From: Weissella cibaria KACC 11862
GTDB taxonomy: Bacteria > Bacillota > Bacilli > Lactobacillales > Lactobacillaceae
Assembly: GCF_000193635.1 (NCBI RefSeq)
Contig: NZ_AEKT01000004.1
Span: 33,609 to 97,608, forward strand
Direction of reading: 5' to 3'
DNA: 64,000 bases
Shown: positions 48,718-58,201 of the stretch, in pieces
Layout of the letters: the number at the start of each line of letters is the position of its first letter
Position numbering within the stretch: position 1 is the stretch's first letter
Notes under the pieces: model-generated
What the model saw: only the letters and a program-made list of their open reading frames with translations
What the model was told of the DNA's origin: nothing
The model's database searches: none
Position numbers and translations under genes: made by a program

Positions 48718-48746
48718 TTGCCATTGCGGCAAAATGCATATCTAAT

Positions 48747-48818
48747 TGCTTTGTAGTTCAGCGGTAGAATAACTCACTGTTAATGAGGAGGTCGCTGGTT
48801 CGATCCCAGCCAGAGCAG
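48747..48818 (+). tRNA. tRNA-Asn(GTT), copy 3
   Basis: Anticodon arm as copy 2, acceptor as copy 1. About 30 bases of spacer separate the copies. Confidence 0.95.
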
Positions 48819-48824
48819 TTACCG

Positions 48825-48857
48825 GACCCCGTTTCTTAATTGAAACGGGGTCTTTTT
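48825..48857 (+). terminator. Terminator of the tRNA-Asn array
   Basis: GACCCCGTTTC / GAAACGGGGTC stem with T5. Confidence 0.9.
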
Positions 48858-48880
48858 CATTCACTTTTTTATCACATAAA

Positions 48881-48912
48881 GAAAAGCGCAACTGCATCAC
48901 TGCAATTACGCT
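48881..48912 (-). terminator. Terminator after the pilin-like gene
   Basis: Minus strand AGCGTAATTGCA / TGCAGTTGCGCT with following T-rich run. Confidence 0.8.
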
Positions 48913-48918
48913 AATCAA

Positions 48919-51900
48919 TTAATCATTAAACTTACGCTTCAACGTCAATGCACCTGCTGCACCAACCAGAATCAAACCAACAATCACAAAGCCCATAATG
49001 CCCGTTCCACCCGTAACTGGGAAGATTGATTGCAGCGGTTCTTGCTTCTTGTTTTCAACCGTGAACGTCGTCGTAAAGATGTTCTTGTTTTGGTCTGGCT
49101 TAATCCATTCCGTCACTGCCCCATCCTTATCAGTCTTCACAAACAATACCTTTTCGTTCGCCAAGGCCGCCGGCACTGTTACACCAGTTTGCGTTGTGAA
49201 ATCTGCTTGCTTCAAAACCTTGAAGTAAACATCTTCCGCGCGTTCGTAACCAGTTGGCACCGTCGACTCATTCAATGTGTACAACTTGTTGAACTCAAGC
49301 GTTTGACCAGTTGGCATCGTGTGCATACCAGTCGTATCATCCTTGTTCATACCAGTCTTTTGAGTCACATCCGTGAAGTATTGGAAGACCGCACCAGCCA
49401 ATGGCTTGTTGTCTTGATCAACCTTCTTCACTTGGAAGACCGCCTTGATATCCAATTGGTTAGGCACGTTAGCTGTGACGCTACCGTCCTTCACATCAAC
49501 ATTCGTCAAAACGGCTGGATTTGTCGTTTCCTTAAATGTCGATGTGTAAGCATCCCCTGTACCATCCGCATTAGCCGTCAACTTCGCGCCAACATTGAAC
49601 GTAACGTCCGTTGCCTTCACATAGCCATCTGGCGCCGTTTCGATCAATTGGTATTGACCAACCGGCAAGTTGTTCCACGTCCAGCTTGTCTCAGTCGTTG
49701 ATGATGCAGCAATCGTCGTTGCCGTCGTCAACGTCTTGTAAGCTGAAATTTCAGCTGATGCAAAACTTGCAGCCGTCCAAGCTGAAGGCTCACCGACCTT
49801 CTTTAGCTCAAACTTGGCACCTGCCAAAGCAGCCCCGGCCTCGTCAACCTTGTTGATAGTAACGTTAGTCGTTGACAATGGATGTAGCTTAACCGTTACG
49901 GTGTTTGTCGTACTCTTGTACTCTGAAGCATCACTGTGCTCAGTCTTCGTGTAAACGTCAGCCGTATTATGCTTTGTCCACTCAGCAAAACCTTGCGCTA
50001 CTTGCGAGTCAGTCTTTACGTCCAAACGAAGTGCGAACATATCAGAATTAAAGTCAATCGCTTGAATTCCCGCATCCGTCAATGTTGCAACGACCTTCTG
50101 ACCAGCAATCGTTACCGTGTAGTCAGCTCCAAGCTTCAGTTGCTTACCCTCGGTATCATACAGCTTTACCGAATTTTGACCATCACGCAACGAAATACCA
50201 TCAGGCAAGGTATCCTCGAACCGAATACCGAATGGCCGAATCAAAGAATCCGTTCCCAAATCGTAGGTTGGTTGCGTTACCCAGTATGCAAAATTAAACT
50301 TTCCGTCATCAGTAGATGTGATTGCCAAGTTCTTCTCGTGCATATTACCTGACTTTCCAGCCTTAGCATCACTAACCGCTGTTGTATATGTTGTATCATC
50401 CGTTGTCACTAACTTATGCGTTTGCGTTAGCTCTAGCGGATGCATCACGGCAGCTGAAATTGTCTGCCATGTATTACCGTCTCCCGTACGTAACGTAAAG
50501 TTGTACGCATCCCCACTAACTGGGAATTGCAACGCCGCCATTTGGAAGTTTGTACCACCTAGAGAATCTTCAAAATTACTCTCATAACCCTCAATATCCA
50601 AGTAGCTCTTGTACGATGTACCATTGACATCCGTCAAGTCATAAACACCGTGCACCGTTGAATACCAGATTCCCGCGGCATCCTTTTGCATAAAGGTATC
50701 ATCAGAGTCGGTAGTTGGATCATCATACGGTTGTGCCGCCAACGTTCCTGCACCACCAAAAACAGTTTCAGCATACTTTGAATTATTAATGCCCGTTGAT
50801 AGTTGATCCCATGAGAAATCAGCACCAACAGATGAGCTAGAATTTGCTGAACGCCCAAAGTTATTCAGTGAGGAGAACGTCACGTGACCATCCCCTTCAT
50901 CAACATCAATTCGCTCAGCAAACTTACCATCAACCAACGTGTAGAACTGCAACTTAATATCTAACGACTCAATACCGTGATACATAACACCTGAGTACAG
51001 GTTATTCGGTACATCGATGAAATGCATATTACCTAGTTGCAAGTGGTCACCTGAAGCTGGCGTCACATTTGAGATTGTCATCGTTGCACCAATTGGATGG
51101 TGTTCCTTAGTGACTGAATCAACGTAACTACCCACGTGGTCATAAACAACCGTGAACTTGGCATTCGTCATTGCATCGCCGTCCTCAAATGAGATGGTAT
51201 ACGCTGACTGATTATCGCCACCCGTTTGCTCATATTGGTTGTGGTAGGTTGACCGCACATACTGCAGGCGAGTCGCATCGTTCTCATTTTCAGAACCACC
51301 AATATTGCCAGTTGCCGTCACATCTTTCTTTTGATAAATCGTAACTGGCGCCTTGTGATCGGCATCCGCCGTCGTATATACTGGTGCATTCATTGAACTC
51401 CACAATTGGAAATTATTGAAGTCAGTCTTGTTATCTGAATCTGGTGTCGTTCGAACACCACGCTCAATCAAGAAACCATCAACAATCCCCTGCTTTGTGT
51501 CAGGCAACTTCGCATAGACATCTGCAGGATCGTCAGAGCCTGGCGCTGGCAACGTCGTTTCCGGCTCATCAGGTTTTGTTTCACCCTCATCTTCACCAGT
51601 CGCAGCATCTCCCTCGTAACCAAACAAGTTCGCCTCAACCATCATCTTGGCATCATCTGGCAACAGGTTTGTCTCCGCCAACTTTGGCGCCTTAATCTTA
51701 GCACCCTGTTGCGCAGTACGCGTCAACGCTAAACCAACCGGCACCGAAACGGCACGCTTTTCATCCGTTGTTGACTTAGCCGTCAAAATCAACGAATGAC
51801 CAGAACCACCATTGTAGTACAACTCGAAGCCACCCAGTTCACCAGTTTTAGCATCCCAAGACTGGCCATTAACTTTAAAGTCAGTCAATCCTTGCTTGGC

Positions 51901-52197
51901 TGCCGCCTCCTTATCGATTAAGAACGTCACCTCATCCTTATTTGGATAATTAGCATCCTTATCGATAAACTGGAACTTCCAAGAAACTTCGCGACCGTTC
52001 TCCCATTTCCAGTCGTTACCATCCCCAGCAGTAACGGTCAGTCGATCAGATTTATACAGCGTTTTTTCCGCCGCATAGACTGTCTTGGCTAACAAGCCCA
52101 TGTTGGTCACATAAGGAACAACCAGTGCAATCAAACCGACAACCGCCCACCAGAAACGCAACCGCTTGTTGGGCAGAATACCCCGGTGTGTTTCCAT
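48919..52197 (-). CDS. Large pilin-like surface protein with SpaA/CnaB domains and a sorting signal
   Basis: About 1092 residues, exported and probably linked to the wall by sortase. An N-terminal signal region (WAVVGLIALVVPYVTNMGLL) is followed by a large beta-rich head (about residues 45-760) and an acidic Pro/Glu linker near residue 215. Two SpaA/CnaB-type domains follow (TTNVTINKVDEAGAALAGAK near 775 and AVFQVKKVDQDNKPLAGAVF near 930), of the type that form isopeptide bonds. It ends FPVTGG, a hydrophobic helix and KRKFND; the signal is FPVTG rather than LPxTG. ATG 52197 has AGGAG eight bases upstream. No sortase or partner pilin gene is in the window; adhesion is inferred. Confidence 0.85.
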   Translation of the reverse strand: METHRGILPNKRLRFWWAVVGLIALVVPYVTNMGLLAKTVYAAEKTLYKSDRLTVTAGDGNDWKWENGREVSWKFQFIDKDANYPNKDEVTFLIDKEAAAKQGLTDFKVNGQSWDAKTGELGGFELYYNGGSGHSLILTAKSTTDEKRAVSVPVGLALTRTAQQGAKIKAPKLAETNLLPDDAKMMVEANLFGYEGDAATGEDEGETKPDEPETTLPAPGSDDPADVYAKLPDTKQGIVDGFLIERGVRTTPDSDNKTDFNNFQLWSSMNAPVYTTADADHKAPVTIYQKKDVTATGNIGGSENENDATRLQYVRSTYHNQYEQTGGDNQSAYTISFEDGDAMTNAKFTVVYDHVGSYVDSVTKEHHPIGATMTISNVTPASGDHLQLGNMHFIDVPNNLYSGVMYHGIESLDIKLQFYTLVDGKFAERIDVDEGDGHVTFSSLNNFGRSANSSSSVGADFSWDQLSTGINNSKYAETVFGGAGTLAAQPYDDPTTDSDDTFMQKDAAGIWYSTVHGVYDLTDVNGTSYKSYLDIEGYESNFEDSLGGTNFQMAALQFPVSGDAYNFTLRTGDGNTWQTISAAVMHPLELTQTHKLVTTDDTTYTTAVSDAKAGKSGNMHEKNLAITSTDDGKFNFAYWVTQPTYDLGTDSLIRPFGIRFEDTLPDGISLRDGQNSVKLYDTEGKQLKLGADYTVTIAGQKVVATLTDAGIQAIDFNSDMFALRLDVKTDSQVAQGFAEWTKHNTADVYTKTEHSDASEYKSTTNTVTVKLHPLSTTNVTINKVDEAGAALAGAKFELKKVGEPSAWTAASFASAEISAYKTLTTATTIAASSTTETSWTWNNLPVGQYQLIETAPDGYVKATDVTFNVGAKLTANADGTGDAYTSTFKETTNPAVLTNVDVKDGSVTANVPNQLDIKAVFQVKKVDQDNKPLAGAVFQYFTDVTQKTGMNKDDTTGMHTMPTGQTLEFNKLYTLNESTVPTGYERAEDVYFKVLKQADFTTQTGVTVPAALANEKVLFVKTDKDGAVTEWIKPDQNKNIFTTTFTVENKKQEPLQSIFPVTGGTGIMGFVIVGLILVGAAGALTLKRKFND

Positions 52198-52501
52198 AAA
52201 CATCACTCCTTTTCATGCTATTTTCTGTTTCCAGCGTAATGGACCGAATATCCACTACTGCACTCTCATAGAATAGCGAAGCAATGTAGTTATCTTTTGC
52301 CGGGGTCTTAACGAAACTTTGAAGTCTTTTGAAGAATTATCCGCACCCTTCAAACCCCTTGACGATTTTGTGCATTTTCAAACAATCTTCATAAATCAAA
52401 CTAATTTTCAGCAAATCCCACAACGAAAACCGTCATATTTACAATTCATAATAAGTATTTGTAAGAGGGTTGAACGTAACTTACATGGGGAAAATACATA
52501 T

Positions 52502-52547
52502 ATAGGCCGGTAGCTATCAAATCGATAGTCACCGGCCTATTTTTTAT
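52502..52547 (+). terminator. Strong hairpin with T6 on the plus strand
   Basis: AGGCCGGT-GCTATC / GATAGT-ACCGGCCT followed by TTTTTT. No gene on the plus strand precedes it. Confidence 0.7.
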
Positions 52548-52551
52548 ACAA

Positions 52552-52611
52552 TGAGATTAAATCATCTCATTTTTCGAAAATTCGCTATTTTGAGATTAAA
52601 TCATCCCATTT
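52552..52611. repeat. Two direct copies of a 21-bp AT-rich repeat
   Basis: TGAGATTAAATCATCTCATT and TGAGATTAAATCATCCCATT (one mismatch), 39 bp apart. Each contains a GAGAT/ATCTC-type dyad; a TTTTCGAAAA palindrome lies between. Confidence 0.7.
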
Positions 52612-52615
52612 CACC

Positions 52616-52649
52616 AAAAAAGTCGCACCGCATAATTGCAGTACGACTT
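52616..52649 (-). terminator. Terminator of the ABC exporter operon
   Basis: Minus strand AAGTCGTAC / GTGCGACTT with T6. Confidence 0.8.
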
Positions 52650-52658
52650 AATCATTAA

Positions 52659-54443
52659 CTATTCAAATACCATTTGGTTTGTATACAACTCAGCGTAGAA
52701 GCCGCCTTGTGCCAACAACTCTGCGTGGCTACCTTGCTCAATGACGTTACCGTCACGCAAGACCACAATCTTATCCGCATTCAAAATCGTCTTCAAACGG
52801 TGCGCGATCACGAAACTCGTCCGACCGGCAATCACGTTATCCATCGCCTTTTGAATCTTAGCTTCTGTCACCGTATCAACGTTTGACGTCGCCTCATCCA
52901 AAATCAACAAGTCAGGCGCCGTCAAAATCGTCCGTGCGATTGACAACAATTGCTTCTGACCAGTTGAGAAGACTGAATTTTCATCAGACACTTCAGTATC
53001 GTAACCCTTTTCCAACGTCATAATAAAGTCGTGAATATTGGCTTGCTTAGCCGCATCAATCACTTCATCATCAGTTGCATCAGGCTTACCAAACGTGATG
53101 TTGTCACGAATCGTACCGGTGAACAAAACAGAATCTTGCAACACAATCCCGACGTTATCACGCAACGATTGTAGATCCATGTCACGAACGTCGATGCCGT
53201 CAAACTTAACCGCACCACCCGTTACGTCATAGAAACGGTTCAACAAATTCATGACAGTCGTCTTACCAGAACCGGTTGGTCCAACCAAGGCCACCATTTG
53301 CCCCTTATCAACTTCGATGTTGATACCATGCAAAATTTCACGATCTTCGTTATACCCAAAGTGCACATCGTCCAACACAATCTTATCTTGGACACCGTTA
53401 AACTTCACCCCATTAGCTGGGTTAATTTCATCATCTTGCTCGAAGACTTCGTTCAAACGGTGCGCACCCGTCATCGCCAATTGCAACATGTTGTAAGTTG
53501 ACGTGATTTGGGTGATTGGCTGGTAGTATTGTTGTGAAAATGACACGAAGGTCACAATCAGTCCCAAACCAGCGGCACGGGCTGACAAATCACCGTTCAA
53601 GGCTTGCGTAGCACCGTAGAAAATAACGATGGCCAAATTGAACAAGCCCATTCCTTGCATCAATGGGAACAAAACACCTGACCACGTTTGACCAAGCGTT
53701 GACGCACGACGCACCTTGTCGTTGTGGGCCACAAAGCCCTTGATTGACTCTTCTTGCAAGCCGTTGGTGATAATGACCTTTTCACCATTAATCTGCTCAT
53801 TAATGTAACCGTTCAAGTGACCCACTTCAGCTTGTTGCGCATCCACAAACTTCTTTGCTTGCACAATAATCAGCGCCGCCAAGATAACCGCAACTGGTGT
53901 TGAAGCAATCGTGACCCACGCCATCTTAGGGCTTTCGTTGAACATCATCCATACAACTCCAACCAGCATGGCCACTTGTGAGAACAATTGGAAGATAGCT
54001 TGGTTCATTGCATTAAAGATGTTATCCAAATCTGACGTGAAACGTGACAATACTTCACCGTCTTGGTGTGAATCAAAGTAACGAACCGTCATCCGTTGCA
54101 TCTTGCCAAACAAACCCTTACGCATTTGGTTCACTGAGTTAGAAGCGACGATTGATTGAATCATGGCGTTGATAAATAGTCCCACCAACATCAACAAAAC
54201 AAAGGCCGCAAACGTCCACAACGCATGGTGGAAGTCAGCCAAACTCGCTTGGCTCGCTGTCATCGGGTTCAACTTCACCATCAAATACTTTGATAGCTCT
54301 GTAATTGAACGTCCCATGTAAACTGGCGCTTTAACTTGGGCCCACGTTGCAAAAATCGTGAAGACCACAATCGCAATCATCGCCACCCAGTAGCGCTTAA
54401 AATAATGAGCAAAGAAGCGGACTGATTCAGTAATATTCTTCAT
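52659..54443 (-). CDS. ABC exporter half-transporter, canonical ATPase subunit
   Basis: A 594-residue membrane-plus-ATPase protein, second partner of a heterodimeric multidrug-type exporter (LmrCD/BmrCD-like). Six membrane helices lie in residues 15-330. The ATPase has Walker A GPTGSGKT and Walker [10 protein letters not shown] with the catalytic glutamate, but its signature is FSTGQKQ instead of LSGGQ. It starts three bases after the partner gene. The transported substrate is unknown. Confidence 0.93.
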   Translation of the reverse strand: MKNITESVRFFAHYFKRYWVAMIAIVVFTIFATWAQVKAPVYMGRSITELSKYLMVKLNPMTASQASLADFHHALWTFAAFVLLMLVGLFINAMIQSIVASNSVNQMRKGLFGKMQRMTVRYFDSHQDGEVLSRFTSDLDNIFNAMNQAIFQLFSQVAMLVGVVWMMFNESPKMAWVTIASTPVAVILAALIIVQAKKFVDAQQAEVGHLNGYINEQINGEKVIITNGLQEESIKGFVAHNDKVRRASTLGQTWSGVLFPLMQGMGLFNLAIVIFYGATQALNGDLSARAAGLGLIVTFVSFSQQYYQPITQITSTYNMLQLAMTGAHRLNEVFEQDDEINPANGVKFNGVQDKIVLDDVHFGYNEDREILHGINIEVDKGQMVALVGPTGSGKTTVMNLLNRFYDVTGGAVKFDGIDVRDMDLQSLRDNVGIVLQDSVLFTGTIRDNITFGKPDATDDEVIDAAKQANIHDFIMTLEKGYDTEVSDENSVFSTGQKQLLSIARTILTAPDLLILDEATSNVDTVTEAKIQKAMDNVIAGRTSFVIAHRLKTILNADKIVVLRDGNVIEQGSHAELLAQGGFYAELYTNQMVFE

Positions 54444-54446
54444 CGT

Positions 54447-56159
54447 TTATGCCTCCTGCGCCTTTTGTGTCTTATAAATTTCTTGATAAATTGGGGATGT
54501 TTCCACCAATTCTTGGTGCGCACCTTCCGCAACCAATGCCCCATCTTCCAAAACCAAAATACGATCAGCGTTAATCACTGAAGAAATCTTTTCCGCAATG
54601 ATAAATGTCGTCGTATCTTGCAATTCGTTATCAAGGGCTTCCTTAACCAACTTTTCTGACTTGGCATCCAACGCTGACGTTGAATCATCCAAAATCAAAA
54701 TCTTTGGATCACCAATCACCCCACGGGCAATTGACAAACGTTGCTTTTGACCACCAGAGAAGTTTGATGAACGTTCCTCAACTACGTGTTCATACGTGTC
54801 TTCATAGCGTTCAACGAATTCAGCTGCTTGTGCAATTTGTGCTGCACGCTTCATATCTTGCTCTTGTGCATCTGGCTTACCTTGTCGCAAGTTATCTGAA
54901 ATCTTACCTGAGAACAACGTTGCGCGTTGCAAAACGAATGATACCGTCTTGCGCAATGATGACTCGTTGGCATCCTTCAAATCAACTCCGCCGACCTTAA
55001 CCGTTCCTTCGGTTGGGTCAAACAAACGTGGAATCAGTTGGGCCATTGATGACTTACCTGAACCCGTCGCACCGACGATACCAATCATTTCACCAGGTTG
55101 CACCTTGAATGAAATGTGCTTCAAAGTTGGCTTATCATCCCCTGGATACGTGAATGACACGTCATCAAATTCGACAGCTCCCGTCAAATCTTGTGCCGGT
55201 ACATCCTTATAAACCAAATCTGACTTCGTATCCATAATTTCAGAAATACGACCCATTGACACAAATCCACGTGCCGCAAAGGTCATCATCATCCCACCAA
55301 CAATAATGGCTTGCATGATAATCATCAGATAATTCGTAAACCCGGTAATTTGCGCCAACATCTTAGGCTCAGTCCCCACCATATTTCCAACGAAATAGAT
55401 GGCCACAACCATCAAACCTTGCCCAATAAACATGAAGGCCGGCATGATAATTGAGAAAAGGTACCCAATTTGCAAATTAACGTGGTTCAATTCATCAGAA
55501 ACATCATCAAAACGCTTCTGTTCATTACCTTCTTGGTTGAATGACTTCACGACACGAACACCTTGGAGGTTTTCCTTTGCCTTCGCATTCACTCGGTCAA
55601 TCAACCCTTGAATCATCCCGAAACGCTTCCCCATGTTTCCCATGACCAGCGCTGAAACAGCACCAACCAAGATAACCATGACGACGATGATCCACCATAA
55701 CTTGGGAATTGAATTAACCGCCAAGATAAAGCCACCAATAAACAGAATTGGCATACGTAGCAATGGTTGCAACATCATCATCAAAATACTTTGAATTTGT
55801 TGCACATCATTAGTCAATCGCACAACCAAGTTACCGGCTGAGAATTGCTCCACATTACCAAATGAAAATGTTTGAATCTTACGGTATGCTGCTTCACGGA
55901 CATCAGACGCAATTCCTTGCGATGCACGTGCTGCAAAAATTGTATTCACAATCCCCGCAATCAAACCAATCCCCGCAATCACCAACAATTGCAACCCAAT
56001 ATGACGCACCTTGCTCATATTGTCATCTGAGATTGCTTGGACAATCTTAGAAAGCAATGTCGGTTGGAATAGCATCGCCATCGCCATGATAATAACCGTG
56101 ATGACAGCGAGTACTAAATCGAGTTTGTACCGCTTAAAATACGGCTTTAACAAACGCAT
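54447..56159 (-). CDS. ABC exporter half-transporter, degenerate-site subunit
   Basis: A 570-residue partner with six membrane helices and an ATPase. Walker A is GATGSGKS, the signature is the normal SGGQKQ, and Walker B is ILILDDSTS, with Asp in place of the catalytic Glu. Combined with the partner's STGQ signature this gives one degenerate and one active ATP site, as in known asymmetric exporters. ATG 56159 has GGAGGGG upstream; an 18-residue longer frame is not favoured. Confidence 0.93.
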   Translation of the reverse strand: MRLLKPYFKRYKLDLVLAVITVIIMAMAMLFQPTLLSKIVQAISDDNMSKVRHIGLQLLVIAGIGLIAGIVNTIFAARASQGIASDVREAAYRKIQTFSFGNVEQFSAGNLVVRLTNDVQQIQSILMMMLQPLLRMPILFIGGFILAVNSIPKLWWIIVVMVILVGAVSALVMGNMGKRFGMIQGLIDRVNAKAKENLQGVRVVKSFNQEGNEQKRFDDVSDELNHVNLQIGYLFSIIMPAFMFIGQGLMVVAIYFVGNMVGTEPKMLAQITGFTNYLMIIMQAIIVGGMMMTFAARGFVSMGRISEIMDTKSDLVYKDVPAQDLTGAVEFDDVSFTYPGDDKPTLKHISFKVQPGEMIGIVGATGSGKSSMAQLIPRLFDPTEGTVKVGGVDLKDANESSLRKTVSFVLQRATLFSGKISDNLRQGKPDAQEQDMKRAAQIAQAAEFVERYEDTYEHVVEERSSNFSGGQKQRLSIARGVIGDPKILILDDSTSALDAKSEKLVKEALDNELQDTTTFIIAEKISSVINADRILVLEDGALVAEGAHQELVETSPIYQEIYKTQKAQEA

Positions 56160-56262
56160 AGTTTCCCCTCCAATTAATAAATTATTTCTATCGTTAGTGA
56201 ACCATTCTAACATTCTTTTTCAGTTTTTTGTCAATTTAGTTAACAAAAAATTTAAAACCATG

Positions 56263-56302
56263 AAAAAAGCGCAACCCAAGTGATGTACATCGGTTACGCT
56301 TT
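56263..56302 (-). terminator. Terminator after the matrixin gene
   Basis: Minus strand AAAGCGTAACC / GGGTTGCGCTTT followed by T6. Confidence 0.85.
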
Positions 56303-56308
56303 AAAAAT

Positions 56309-57094
56309 CTATTTCAATGACGCGAAGTTTTTAGCCCGTTGTTCAGCGCTAACGACACTACGTCGAGTCAGCAATATCGTTGCTATAATCGCAATCATCA
56401 CCATCCCCAGTAACCCAGCAATCAAATGATAAAAGATGCGAGGCACTTTAGCCGGAATCGCCAACCAAGCTGTCATTTGATTTGACACGTTTTGCGAATC
56501 CAACCAATTAGATGAATGGTCTGACACATCTGACAAAACTGACGGCTTCACCGTAAAGGGCAGGTTTTGCAAATCCCAACCGGTAATGCGTTGGGTAGGT
56601 CCCAAATTACGCGGATACATAATATCATGCTCATTGGTTGTATTATGCTGCAACCCCAAGGCGTGACCAAGTTCGTGTTCCCAAACCGACACCACCAAAT
56701 CATGACGCTTCATGTATGCTGTTTTTGCAAACGCACGTTCAATTTCACGTTGATATAACGTAATCACGACCGTCCGCTTATCACCAAGGGTCGTCGTCTC
56801 CGTTAACCCCATCGGATCATCGGCACCAGGTGAAGCGACACCATCCGTGCTCCACATCATGGTCACATTCACCGCCTCTGGATCAGTCGGATTCCCGCTA
56901 AACAAAGTTGGCATTTGCAGCGTATTCGTCCAAATCGCCATCGCGGCTTTTGCCTCAGTCTGTTGTTTTGCCGGCAAACCCGTCATATCAACAGCATAAG
57001 TCGTTGCTGCCTCAGCAACCATCCCGTGACTACGCACCAATAACGCAACTACCAACGTGGCGATAACCAGCATCGCCCCTTTTAAAAATCGCAT
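56309..57094 (-). CDS. Membrane-anchored matrixin-family metalloprotease
   Basis: A 261-residue exported metzincin. A signal-like segment (residues 5-30, ending near AEAATT) is followed by a catalytic domain. Zinc motif HELGHALGLQH at residues 140-150 gives the three histidines and E141; the Met-turn is IMYP near 158. A C-terminal membrane helix (about 222-245, FYHLIAGLLGMVMIAIIATI) anchors it. The ribosome binding site is weak. Targets are unknown; surface-protein processing or peptide degradation are possible. Confidence 0.85.
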   Translation of the reverse strand: MRFLKGAMLVIATLVVALLVRSHGMVAEAATTYAVDMTGLPAKQQTEAKAAMAIWTNTLQMPTLFSGNPTDPEAVNVTMMWSTDGVASPGADDPMGLTETTTLGDKRTVVITLYQREIERAFAKTAYMKRHDLVVSVWEHELGHALGLQHNTTNEHDIMYPRNLGPTQRITGWDLQNLPFTVKPSVLSDVSDHSSNWLDSQNVSNQMTAWLAIPAKVPRIFYHLIAGLLGMVMIAIIATILLTRRSVVSAEQRAKNFASLK

Positions 57095-57141
57095 CCCAAA
57101 ACTCTCTAATCTCTCACTATTAAATCCGTTCTTTGTCCTCT

Positions 57142-58191
57142 CTACTTAACAAAGAACGTGGCAATCATCATCACTACAGCAACCACAAACGCCAAGGCTG
57201 TCACTGCCATGTGTAAACGACGGTGCATGTTCAATACCGCAATGTATTCACGAATGAATGCTGGAATACGGTAATAGAATGGGGTATTACCACCTCGACC
57301 TTGGGCCAGCACGTCAAAACGGCGCGCCTGGAGGCCAGCACGGAACACGTGGTACTCACTCGTAAAGTACACAAATTCAGGATCAATCTTGCCAGTTGCC
57401 TTACTAATAATATCACGAGAAAAGCGCATATTTTCGCGCGTCGTTCGACTCTGGTCTTCCAAAAGTGTTTTATCAGCGGGATAGTTTAGTGTTGCAACGG
57501 CGTAGTCGCGCATCGCTTGGGCTTCTGAAACCTTTTCGTCGCCCCCTTTACCACCGGAAAAGACAATCGTTGGATAAACGCCCGTTGCGTCAAAACGACG
57601 TTGCGCGGCATCGGTTGCCGCCTTAATTCGGTTACCCAACAACTTACCAACGGTTTCACCATTCACTAGACCAGCGCCCAAGACAACATAGTAATCAGAC
57701 TCACGCTTACGTGTCACTGCCGCGTAGACAATCGCTGATACCAAGAAAATGACGAAAATTAACATGAAGTAAAGTTCCATCACCCGGGCAAAAATAAACA
57801 GGGCTGCCAACCATGCCGGTGCATGTTGCATCATGGCGTCAATCATGTTGAAAATCATCAAGCCCAAGAACAACAATGGCAGCAATAAGTTTGGTAACGT
57901 GTGGTGCTCTTTACGCCAGACTTGCCATGAGTAATAAACCACAGCTAAGTCGAAGAAAACGGATAGGAACAAGAAAATCGCCAAGAACAAGGCAAAAATC
58001 ATCGCAAAGGCGAAGATTCCCGTACCGCCAAGTTGCACCAAAATCATCGTAATCGAGATGGCGGCGAAAAAGAGCGTAAATAACGTCCAAACCCCAAGCC
58101 ACATCGACCGCGGATCCGCGTTAATCACACGCCACAACGCATACCCGCTTAAGACAAATAACAATAACGCAATTAGTGTAACAAATAGCAT
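57142..58191 (-). CDS. YdcF-family membrane protein
   Basis: A 349-residue protein with about eight membrane helices in residues 1-175 and near the C-terminus, and a YdcF/DUF218 domain between (residues 180-310: YVVLGAGLVNGETVGKLLG, YPTIVFSGGKGGDEKVSEAQ, LEDQSRTTRENMRFS). The family is of uncertain function and is sometimes linked to envelope processes. The start has GGGAGG. It lies between the matrixin gene and hflX. Confidence 0.85.
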   Translation of the reverse strand: MLFVTLIALLLFVLSGYALWRVINADPRSMWLGVWTLFTLFFAAISITMILVQLGGTGIFAFAMIFALFLAIFLFLSVFFDLAVVYYSWQVWRKEHHTLPNLLLPLLFLGLMIFNMIDAMMQHAPAWLAALFIFARVMELYFMLIFVIFLVSAIVYAAVTRKRESDYYVVLGAGLVNGETVGKLLGNRIKAATDAAQRRFDATGVYPTIVFSGGKGGDEKVSEAQAMRDYAVATLNYPADKTLLEDQSRTTRENMRFSRDIISKATGKIDPEFVYFTSEYHVFRAGLQARRFDVLAQGRGGNTPFYYRIPAFIREYIAVLNMHRRLHMAVTALAFVVAVVMMIATFFVK

Positions 58192-58201
58192 AAAGCCTCC
58201 C

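Larger units (their letters stand above)
52198..52658. other. 460-base gap between the pilin-like and ABC genes
   Basis: It holds the pilin-like leader, a plus-strand terminator (52502-52547), two near-identical 21-bp repeats (52552-52572, 52591-52611) and the ABC-operon terminator (52616-52649). I see no convincing gene. Confidence 0.6.

Noticed and set aside
52319-52513. 64-codon open frame on the plus strand before the orphan terminator
   Set aside because: It needs a TTG start without a ribosome binding site, and its end runs into the terminator stem.
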